NCBI GenBank assembly: GCA_029863705.1
Contig: JAOTUU010000013.1
Span: 1-34,056 of the forward strand
DNA length: 34,056 nt
Origin: Gammaproteobacteria bacterium
GTDB taxonomy: Bacteria; Pseudomonadota; Gammaproteobacteria; Steroidobacterales; Woeseiaceae
Direction of reading: 5' to 3'
This document shows positions 1 through 6,895 of this stretch, piece after piece. Positions within the stretch are counted from its first letter, which is position 1; the number at the start of each line of letters is the position of its first letter. A model generated the notes under the pieces. It did not search any database, was not told where the DNA came from, and saw only the letters and a list, made by a program, of their open reading frames with translations. Made by a program: the position numbers and the translations under genes.

Positions 1-749
1 TCGACCTGCTTCCAGTACTCGATAAGTGTTTCCTTTTGCACTTCCTTAAAGTTCATGAGGCCAACGATGGGCAGTGATGCGGGCTGCGTCATGACCAGTT
101 TGCGCCGGGGGAAGTGGGCAACTGTGCCGCCGAGCTCTTCCTGTTCCAGCGTTGCGTACCGGAGCTTCGATTCTTTGGCGCCAAGTGTCGCCGAAAGACC
201 TGCAGGGCCGGCGCCCACAATAACCACGTCCAACTCATTCTGATGCGGCTGTTTGACGACAGCAGCAATCGACTGTAATGCCTGCCTGCCTTGTTCCACA
301 GCATTTCTGATCAACCCCATGCCGCCGAGCTCTCCGGCAATAAAGACACCCGGCACGTCGGTCTGAAAATCGGGGTTCACGCGTGGAATATCGATGCCCC
401 GCTTGGATGTTCCGAACACCAGCGTAATCGCATTGACGGGGCAAACGGTCTTGCAAGTGCCATGGCCGATGCAGTTGGTTGGCCCAATCAGGCGTGCTTT
501 CTTCCTGATCATTCCCAGCACTGCATGGGAGCTTTGCTCCGGACACGCCGCCACGCAATTGGTGCAACCGATGCATTTCGTAAGGTCGATTTCCGGATGT
601 AGTGTCGGTGGCTCAATCATGCCGGATTCGGTGGACGTCACAAGGACGTCCAGACTGTACGATTCCTTGTGCCTGTGACTTCGCAGGTACAACGCGAAAA
701 TCACTATGATTGGCACGGCATACAGAGCTATTTGTAGAGCATTACCCAA
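1..749 (-). CDS. Membrane-anchored ferredoxin-like/FAD-NAD(P) oxidoreductase, C-terminus cut by window edge
   Basis: 249 residues are visible and the gene runs off the left edge. Residues 6-23 form a hydrophobic anchor. A dicluster ferredoxin-like domain follows: C59, C62, C65, C69-Pro, then C93, H96, C99, C103-Pro, so the second motif has His where the second Cys is expected. Residues 131-160 (VPGVFIAGELGGMG and following) resemble the C-terminal FAD motif of thioredoxin-reductase-like proteins. They lie before the dinucleotide fold, VIVGAGPAG at residues 176-184, which leads into LGGTVAHFPRRKLVM. The family is the YpdA/TrxR-like flavoproteins with an N-terminal ferredoxin domain. The likely role is cytoplasmic-face electron exchange between NAD(P)H and the membrane or quinone pool. 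The start is a TTG at 749; two stops (TAG, then TGA) lie immediately upstream in frame, and no in-frame ATG precedes the one for M44, which would remove the anchor. The gene is divergent from the cytochrome operon and probably belongs to the same system. Confidence 0.85.
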   Translation of the reverse strand, partial: MGNALQIALYAVPIIVIFALYLRSHRHKESYSLDVLVTSTESGMIEPPTLHPEIDLTKCIGCTNCVAACPEQSSHAVLGMIRKKARLIGPTNCIGHGTCKTVCPVNAITLVFGTSKRGIDIPRVNPDFQTDVPGVFIAGELGGMGLIRNAVEQGRQALQSIAAVVKQPHQNELDVVIVGAGPAGLSATLGAKESKLRYATLEQEELGGTVAHFPRRKLVMTQPASLPIVGLMNFKEVQKETLIEYWKQV

Positions 750-811
750 TGGCTATCACTTGGTCTTGCGCGGTAAAGAAATTCAAGGTTAGTGAGGCTG
801 TGATTTCCTAG

Positions 812-827
812 TGTGACGCGAATCACA
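812..827. promoter_or_regulatory. CRP/Vfr-type operator between divergent electron-transfer genes
   Basis: TGTGACGCGAATCACA is a perfect match to the CRP half-sites TGTGA-N6-TCACA. It lies 63 bases upstream of the TTG start of the flavoprotein and 156 bases upstream of the TPR gene start, inside the 233-base divergent intergenic region. This suits activation of either or both transcripts by a cAMP-CRP-like protein. FNR sites share some bases, but no TTGAT-N4-ATCAA motif is seen here. I could not assign convincing -10/-35 elements in either direction. Confidence 0.6.
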
Positions 828-982
828 AAATAGCCTAAACAGCGGTGACTCGAGCCGTAATCCTGTCGGCAAAAAGAGACATAAGCACAAAATCGGGAAC
901 CCTTCCTACTTTTTGTTCGTGTTAATGACTAATGTGTGTTCTAGCCGGCAACTACATTGTCAGGACCGGATCAGGATTGGAT

Positions 983-1435
983 ATGTCAGGATTCTTTTGG
1001 GTAGCCAGCATCACGATGGCTAGTATCGCTTTTGCTTTTGTGGGCCTGCCGCTTCTTACAAGCGGTAAGCGAATATCGATACTCGTCACCGCTATTGCGG
1101 TGCCGCTTTTTGCGGGCGGCCTTTATTGGACTTTGGGCACACCAGCAGCGGCTGGCAAAATACCTTTGTCTGGCGAAGCGACACCAACGACGCGCAACAG
1201 CTCTTCGAAATCTGCAGAGCAGGTTGGTTCGGTTGCCAGCATGGTCGAAGGGCTTGCTGCCCGACTTGAGATGAATCCGGAAGATGGCGCGAGCTGGTTG
1301 CTACTGGCGAAGTCCTACAAACACCTGGGCCAGATCCCCGATGCGATCGCAGCGTACGCAAGAGCGGCGGCACTTGGAAAAACCGACCCGGACCTGGCAG
1401 CCCTGTCCGGCATTCAGATCCCCATCAACCAATAA
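983..1435 (+). CDS. CcmI/NrfG-like TPR protein for cytochrome c maturation
   Basis: This 150-residue protein has two N-terminal membrane helices (about residues 4-25 and 31-50), a low-complexity linker (55-83) and a C-terminal TPR region (84-140). The TPR block reads MVEGLAARLEMNPEDGASW and continues with a second helix pair typical of CcmI and NrfG. These proteins present apocytochrome c to the haem ligation machinery through their periplasmic TPR. The loop between the two helices is only about six residues, so the cytoplasmic leucine-zipper segment of full CcmI is missing. ATG at 983 is chosen over an upstream in-frame GTG/ATG because AGGA lies about 9 bases before it and the first helix follows directly. 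It is the first gene of the cytochrome operon, 14 bases before the next gene, which suggests a maturation factor dedicated to the very haem-rich products downstream. Confidence 0.75.
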   Translation: MSGFFWVASITMASIAFAFVGLPLLTSGKRISILVTAIAVPLFAGGLYWTLGTPAAAGKIPLSGEATPTTRNSSSKSAEQVGSVASMVEGLAARLEMNPEDGASWLLLAKSYKHLGQIPDAIAAYARAAALGKTDPDLAALSGIQIPINQ

Positions 1436-1449
1436 GAAGACCGATAGTT

Positions 1450-2355
1450 ATGTTGGAAGCAACTGTCATTAACGAGGCGGCGACGCAGGAAACGGCCGAG
1501 CCAAAGCAAGCGAAGAAAGTGAAGTCACGCGCTGGCCTCTACGGTTACCTGTTTCTATTCGCCGCCTTAATTGGCGGTTTGCTTTTGCGGGAACAGAAGC
1601 TCGTGAACCCCCAAAACGGTTTCGGCTATTGGCTCGGGATCGTTGGCGGATCGCTGATGCTGTTCTTGCTTCTATACCCGGCCGGAAAGAAGTCGACGAT
1701 CCTGCGACGAATGGGTCTTGTTAAGCATTGGTTTCGCATCCATATGATTATCGGCCTGGTCGGACCGTTACTCGTCCTCTATCACTGCAATTTCAGCGTG
1801 TCGGCCATGAACAGCAAAGTCGCGCTTTATAGCATGCTCGGTGTTGCAGTCAGCGGCCTCATTGGGCGCTATTTCTACACACGCATTCACCGCGGCCTAT
1901 ACGGCAAGCGAGCTGGAATTGAAGACCTTCGAGCCGAAATCGCCGATGCAATGAGCAACAGCCGCGGACTCGCGGCGATATTGCCAAAGTTTATCGACGA
2001 ACTGCACACCGTCTCCGCTGACCTGATGGGCGACAAATTCACTCGTGCCATCAGCATGCGGCGAAGCCTCTTGTGGAACATTAAATACTACGTCGTGCGA
2101 GCCCGGCTTTTCTTGACAATTCTGCGCGAATTGCACGGTCACGCGGTTGTCTCAGACACAATGCGCGCCAATAAGAAGAACCTGCAGAAAACCGCCAACG
2201 CCTATGCGGCGCAGCAAGTTCGCCTGATGCGGCAGGTCGCCCAACTTTCATTCTATGAACGACTCTTTTCGCTGTGGCACATCTTTCATTTGCCGCTTTT
2301 CATTTTGCTCGTGATATCGGCGCTGGTTCATGTGCTCGCGGTCCACATGTACTAA
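1450..2355 (+). CDS. Dihaem cytochrome b-like membrane protein
   Basis: This 301-residue protein has a charged N-terminal tail (1-27) and five predicted membrane helices at about 29-47, 60-76, 97-112, 124-142 and 278-298. A long soluble segment (145-275) lies between helices 4 and 5. Helix 3 carries H98 and H112, and helix 5 carries H280 and H294. Both pairs have the H-X13-H spacing by which cytochromes b coordinate two stacked haems. I therefore read it as a dihaem b-type quinol dehydrogenase/quinone reductase linking the inner-membrane quinone pool to the periplasmic cytochrome encoded next (17 bases downstream). Further histidines (93, 147, 277, 299) lie near helix ends. I do not recognise a named family. 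The function follows from the His spacing and the operon. Confidence 0.65.
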   Translation: MLEATVINEAATQETAEPKQAKKVKSRAGLYGYLFLFAALIGGLLLREQKLVNPQNGFGYWLGIVGGSLMLFLLLYPAGKKSTILRRMGLVKHWFRIHMIIGLVGPLLVLYHCNFSVSAMNSKVALYSMLGVAVSGLIGRYFYTRIHRGLYGKRAGIEDLRAEIADAMSNSRGLAAILPKFIDELHTVSADLMGDKFTRAISMRRSLLWNIKYYVVRARLFLTILRELHGHAVVSDTMRANKKNLQKTANAYAAQQVRLMRQVAQLSFYERLFSLWHIFHLPLFILLVISALVHVLAVHMY

Positions 2356-2372
2356 CCGCTTAGTCAAGTGCA

Positions 2373-3941
2373 ATGAACTGGCACAAATACATATTGATCG
2401 TACTAGCGATGACGTTTGCTGTTCTTAACTATAACGATGCGTTTACGCAGGAGATCGAGACGCTGGTTATGCCCGGGCAAGTGATCGCGGGACACGCGGA
2501 CATCGAGTCCGAGTGTTCGTCGTGCCACAAGATGTTTGACAAAGCGGCTCAGCCCCAACTCTGCATGGACTGTCACGAAGATATTGGCACAGACATTGGC
2601 TCATCCACCGGCTTTCACGGCCTTCATCCGGAGGCCAGCAAGGATCAATGTTCAAGCTGTCACACTGAGCACGAAGGTCGAGATGCAGTCGTTGTGATTC
2701 TCGACGAGAATCTGTTTGACCATTCTTTCACCGACTTCGACTTGTCCGGTGCGCATCTGGAGGCCGAATGTAGCGGCTGCCATGCGACTGACAAAATGCA
2801 TCGTGAAGCGCCTGCTGACTGCGTGAACTGCCACGAGGAGGACTTGCCTCACGAAGAAACGATGGGTACCGACTGTGCGGCTTGTCACCAACCGACCGAG
2901 TGGCTGGACGCGAAATTTGGTCACTCAACGACGGACTTTTTGCTCGTTGGCAAACATCAGGATGCGGCGTGCCTTGGTTGTCACGAAGATCGGACATTCC
3001 CGAGTCCGGCAACGACCTGTGTTAGCTGCCATGCGGAAGACGATGCCCACGACGGCCGCAGCGGTGATGACTGCGCCAGTTGCCACACTCCTGAAGACTG
3101 GAACGAGACGAGTTTCAATCATTCCCGCGATACGGAGTTTCAACTGTTGGACAGCCATGCGGCTTTGTCATGCGGAGACTGTCACTCCGAGAGCCCCTTC
3201 GAGGACGAGATGGAGACGGGCTGCGTCTCCTGCCATCTTGAAGATGACAGCCACGATGGCCACAACGGCGACCAATGCGACAGCTGCCACCGCAGTACGT
3301 CCTGGGAGGAACCGTTTTTCGACCATAACCGTGACACGAAGTACCGCCTTCTCGGCGGACATAAGGAAGTTGCATGTATTGATTGCCACGTCGAACCGGT
3401 TTTCGAGGTAACGCCATTGATGAGTTGTGACTCGTGCCATCTGGACGACGATGCACACGAAGAGTCGCTGGGATCGCGTTGCGGAAGTTGCCACACGGAA
3501 GTTGAGTGGCAAGACCCCGTGTTTTTCGATCACGATCTTACTCGATTCCCTCTCCTTGGCACGCACAACGAGAATAACTGCGAGGATTGCCACGAGACAC
3601 AAGCGTTCGGCCACGAGGAAGGTGACTGTGCTTCCTGCCACCGTGAAGACGACCCGCACAACGGCAATTTCCATGATCGCTGCGGTGCCTGTCACAACCC
3701 CGTTGCCTGGGAAATCTGGACATTTGATCACGACGTACAGGCGAGCTTCTCGCTTACAGGCGCGCACGTCAGCGTTGCCTGTGAAGATTGCCACCGAAGC
3801 TCGCTGGACAAGATGATGTCAATCAGTAGTAGCTGTCGCAGCTGCCATCGCGCCGATGATATCCATGATGGCGAATTTGGATCCAATTGTGGTCGTTGTC
3901 ACTCGGCTGAATCGTTTATGGAAGTGAGGTCACTGCAATGA
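2373..3941 (+). CDS. Periplasmic 21-haem cytochrome c
   Basis: This 522-residue protein has an N-terminal signal or anchor (residues 5-24) and 21 CXXCH motifs by direct count, starting with CSSCH near residue 48 and ending with CGRCH near the C-terminus. Most of the chain is a degenerate repeat of about 65 residues with three haems each. Its pattern is a Phe-x-His element, then L-x-G/S-H, then CxxCH, CxxCH followed by an acidic EDDxHDG-like segment, then a third CxxCH followed by an aromatic residue. The spare histidines suit bis-His ligation. The protein is strongly acidic. No lipobox is visible, so a soluble periplasmic location is likely, carrying electrons between the dihaem cytochrome b and the outer-membrane module. 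Its stop overlaps the next start by four bases (ATGA), which implies translational coupling. Confidence 0.85.
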   Translation: MNWHKYILIVLAMTFAVLNYNDAFTQEIETLVMPGQVIAGHADIESECSSCHKMFDKAAQPQLCMDCHEDIGTDIGSSTGFHGLHPEASKDQCSSCHTEHEGRDAVVVILDENLFDHSFTDFDLSGAHLEAECSGCHATDKMHREAPADCVNCHEEDLPHEETMGTDCAACHQPTEWLDAKFGHSTTDFLLVGKHQDAACLGCHEDRTFPSPATTCVSCHAEDDAHDGRSGDDCASCHTPEDWNETSFNHSRDTEFQLLDSHAALSCGDCHSESPFEDEMETGCVSCHLEDDSHDGHNGDQCDSCHRSTSWEEPFFDHNRDTKYRLLGGHKEVACIDCHVEPVFEVTPLMSCDSCHLDDDAHEESLGSRCGSCHTEVEWQDPVFFDHDLTRFPLLGTHNENNCEDCHETQAFGHEEGDCASCHREDDPHNGNFHDRCGACHNPVAWEIWTFDHDVQASFSLTGAHVSVACEDCHRSSLDKMMSISSSCRSCHRADDIHDGEFGSNCGRCHSAESFMEVRSLQ

Positions 3942-6895
3942 AGGAATCAATATTGAAGACCCCATTTCGACAGCGCCCGACGTCAATAGCCTGGAGCCTG
4001 TTTCTGCTGTCCATCGCGGTCGTCGGCCTGTTCGCGTCCAGCAATGCGTCATCTCAGCAGTCGTTCGATCACTTTAGCACCGGCTTCGTGCTCGATGGAG
4101 CCCACACCAGCGTTACCTGCGAAAGTTGTCATGCGGGCGGAACGTTTGGCCCGACGGACGCTGCCTGCTCAAGCTGCCATTCGCAAACCGGTGTGGTACG
4201 CGCATCATCGAAGCCGGCCAGCCATGTTGCGACGCAGGGGGAATGCTCGGATTGCCACATTACGGCGAACTGGGCCGTCGTCAATTTTATCGACCATTCG
4301 TCCCTGAGCGGAAACTGCGTCAGTTGTCACAATGGCTTCCAGGCAACCGGAAAGACCCCAACACACATCTCGTCCGGGGATCGGTGCGAAGATTGTCACA
4401 ATACGACAGGCTGGCTCCCCGCGAATTTCGACCACTCCGGCCTTTTTAATAATTGCGTAAGTTGCCATGACGGCACTACCACGACCGGCAAAAACCCGAC
4501 ACACGTGCAGACAAGCAACGTCTGCGAAGACTGTCACAGTACGATTGCGTTCGTTCCCGTCGTCACGGTCGATCACACGCAGGTTCTGGGTGCGTGCGGT
4601 TCCTGCCATGACGGCGTGACGGCGGCAGGCAAACATGCAACTCACATCAGCAGCGGCACAAATTGCGACGACTGCCATTCGACGGTTGGGTGGTTGCCCG
4701 CCAATTTCGACCATCTCGATATCACCGGCAACTGCGTGAGTTGCCACAACGGTGTCGAAGCGGCCGGCAAGAATTTTTCGCATATGCAGACAACGAATGT
4801 CTGCGAAGACTGCCACAACCCCAATTTATGGGCGCCGACATTTACCGTCGACCACACGCAGGTGCTGGGAACTTGTAGCTCCTGCCACGATGGCGTTACC
4901 GCGTTGGGCAAGAACGCAACGCATATCTCGAGTGGCATCAACTGCGACGACTGCCACTCGACGACCGGCTGGTTACCTGCAAACTTCAACCACAGCGATA
5001 TCACGGGTAACTGCAGCAGCTGCCATGACGGCGTGGATGCTACCGGCAAAGACCTTGCTCACATTCAGACCAGCAATGTCTGCGAAGACTGCCACAATTC
5101 AAATGTATGGGCGCCAGTAAACACAGTCGATCACACGCAGGTCATAGGTACTTGCAGTTCATGTCATGACGGCATCACGGCATCCGGCAAGAACCCGACA
5201 CACATCACCAGCGGCGATACCTGTGACGACTGTCACTCGACCGTCGCATGGCTACCAGCAAATTTCGACCATTTAAACATCACCGGTAGCTGCATTGACT
5301 GCCATAACGGCGTGGACGCCATTGGCAAGGACCTTACGCATATTCAGACCAGTGACGTTTGCGAGGACTGCCATAACACCAACATATTCGCGCCCGTGTT
5401 TAGCGTCGACCATACCCAGGTCATCGGCACCTGTAGCTCCTGTCATGATGGCGTGATTGCAACCGGCAAGCACCCGACGCACTTCACCAGCAGCGATACC
5501 TGCGACGACTGCCACACGACGGTCGCCTGGAGACCGGCGACATTCGACCATCTGGATATTACGGGCAATTGCACAAGCTGCCACAACGGCCTGGATGCTA
5601 CCGGCAAAAACCTGGCGCATATGCAGACGAGCAACGTCTGTGAGGATTGTCACAACAGCAGTGTGTGGGCTCCCGTCGATACGGTCGATCACACACAGGT
5701 ATTGGGTAGCTGTGGCTCCTGTCATGACGGTTTTACAGCAACAGGCAAACACCCCACGCATATCACAAGTAACGATAGCTGTGATGACTGTCATTCCACG
5801 GTTGGCTGGTTACCCGCCAATTTCGATCATGCAGGCATCGTTGGCAATTGCGTCAGCTGTCACAATGGCGTCGAAGCCACCGGCAAAAATCTCACGCACA
5901 TTCAAACGACTGATGTGTGTGAAGACTGCCATAACGCGAATATCTGGGTGCCCGTTTACACGGTAGACCATACACAGGTGCTCGGAACCTGCGGCTCTTG
6001 CCATGACGGCATAATTGCCACAGGCAAGAACGCGACGCACATTACCAGTGGCACTAATTGCGATGACTGTCATTCAACAGTCGGCTGGCTGCCTGCAAAT
6101 TTCGACCACGTAAATATTACGGGCAACTGTGCCAGCTGCCATAATGGTACCGAGGCTACGGGCAAAAACCTGACGCACATCCAGACGACCGATGTTTGCG
6201 AAGACTGCCATACTTCGAACGTCTGGGTACCGACCTACCTCGTCGACCACACCCAGGTAATTGGCACCTGCGGCTCCTGTCATGACGGCACAGTTGCGAC
6301 CGGCAAACACCCGACGCATATCACCAGCGGCAATAACTGCGATGACTGCCACACGACAGTCGCGTGGCTGCCCGCCAACTTCGACCACATCAACATCGTG
6401 GACAACTGTGTTAGTTGCCACAACGGCACGGATGCCATCGGCAAGGGACCGGCACACGTCCAGACAACCAACGTCTGCGAGGATTGCCACAGCACAGCGG
6501 TTTGGGCGCCTGTTACAACGATGGATCACAACCAGGTGCTCGGCTCCTGTTCATCTTGCCACAATGGCACCACGGCCACCGGACAGAACCCTGGCCACTT
6601 CAATACCGCGCAAGATTGTGGCGTATGTCATAGCCCGATCGCCTGGCTGCCGGCCGACTACCGGCATACCGGTCTAACGTATGAGCCACAGGATCATCGT
6701 GGTAACTTCGCTTGCACCGAGTGCCACCAGAACAATTCGGACGTGGTCAATTGGTCTTCGCCCGGTTACCAGCCCAATTGCGCAGGCTGTCACGCCGGTG
6801 ATTACAAGGCCAGCGTAAACAAGCACAACGGCCTGACACGCGATCAGAATTGTGCGTCCAGTGGCTGCCACAGAATCAGCGACAACGAATGGTAG
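3938..6895 (+). CDS. Giant tandem-repeat cytochrome c (39 CXXCH + 1 CX4CH)
   Basis: This 985-residue protein has a signal peptide (hydrophobic core about 17-34, cleavage likely after residue 38-40). I count 39 CXXCH motifs and one CX4CH motif (CASSGCH) nine residues before the end, so up to 40 haems. After three leading haems come 17 half-repeats of alternately 46 and 47 residues, each with two haems. The pattern is CxSCHxGxxATGKxxxH, then CEDCH or CDDCH, then an aromatic/Pro segment and a DH motif. A C-terminal cap with three haem sites follows. The regularity suggests an extended, wire-like molecule. No lipobox or membrane helix is visible, so it may span the periplasm, insert in the barrel encoded next, or be surface-exposed. 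The gene overlaps the previous one by 4 bases and the next by 7. Similar CHNGxxATGK repeats occur in multihaem proteins of other Proteobacteria. Confidence 0.85.
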   Translation: MKESILKTPFRQRPTSIAWSLFLLSIAVVGLFASSNASSQQSFDHFSTGFVLDGAHTSVTCESCHAGGTFGPTDAACSSCHSQTGVVRASSKPASHVATQGECSDCHITANWAVVNFIDHSSLSGNCVSCHNGFQATGKTPTHISSGDRCEDCHNTTGWLPANFDHSGLFNNCVSCHDGTTTTGKNPTHVQTSNVCEDCHSTIAFVPVVTVDHTQVLGACGSCHDGVTAAGKHATHISSGTNCDDCHSTVGWLPANFDHLDITGNCVSCHNGVEAAGKNFSHMQTTNVCEDCHNPNLWAPTFTVDHTQVLGTCSSCHDGVTALGKNATHISSGINCDDCHSTTGWLPANFNHSDITGNCSSCHDGVDATGKDLAHIQTSNVCEDCHNSNVWAPVNTVDHTQVIGTCSSCHDGITASGKNPTHITSGDTCDDCHSTVAWLPANFDHLNITGSCIDCHNGVDAIGKDLTHIQTSDVCEDCHNTNIFAPVFSVDHTQVIGTCSSCHDGVIATGKHPTHFTSSDTCDDCHTTVAWRPATFDHLDITGNCTSCHNGLDATGKNLAHMQTSNVCEDCHNSSVWAPVDTVDHTQVLGSCGSCHDGFTATGKHPTHITSNDSCDDCHSTVGWLPANFDHAGIVGNCVSCHNGVEATGKNLTHIQTTDVCEDCHNANIWVPVYTVDHTQVLGTCGSCHDGIIATGKNATHITSGTNCDDCHSTVGWLPANFDHVNITGNCASCHNGTEATGKNLTHIQTTDVCEDCHTSNVWVPTYLVDHTQVIGTCGSCHDGTVATGKHPTHITSGNNCDDCHTTVAWLPANFDHINIVDNCVSCHNGTDAIGKGPAHVQTTNVCEDCHSTAVWAPVTTMDHNQVLGSCSSCHNGTTATGQNPGHFNTAQDCGVCHSPIAWLPADYRHTGLTYEPQDHRGNFACTECHQNNSDVVNWSSPGYQPNCAGCHAGDYKASVNKHNGLTRDQNCASSGCHRISDNEW
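4316..6664 (+). repeat. In-frame tandem repeat, 279-base period, about 8.5 copies
   Basis: The repeat lies within the giant cytochrome gene. Successive haem-pair cysteine codons fall at 4316, 4454 and 4595, giving 138- and 141-base half-units and a 279-base full period that continues to the haem near 6617. The half-units differ systematically: one type carries CEDCH followed by WAPV and VDHTQV, the other CDDCH followed by STVGWLPANFDH. Third-codon positions vary freely among copies, so the copies are old and held by protein selection rather than very recent amplification. It is coding and is not a CRISPR array. Confidence 0.9.

Noticed and set aside
235-602. Open frames on both strands inside the flavoprotein gene
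   Set aside because: The frame continuing to the left edge encodes clear ferredoxin-like and dinucleotide-binding motifs; these others do not.
3168-3794. Long minus-strand open frame (208 residues) opposite the 21-haem gene
   Set aside because: It is a shadow of the repeated CxxCH codons on the plus strand; it has no signal, domain or ribosome-binding site.
4205-6529. Several minus-strand frames opposite the giant cytochrome (including 4205-4816, 5273-5794, 6074-6529)
   Set aside because: They are repetitive low-complexity products of the antisense of the haem repeats.
4316-6664. Regular repeats suggestive of a CRISPR or satellite array
   Set aside because: The period is 279 bases, the copies are in frame and diverged at silent sites, and all encode haem motifs.
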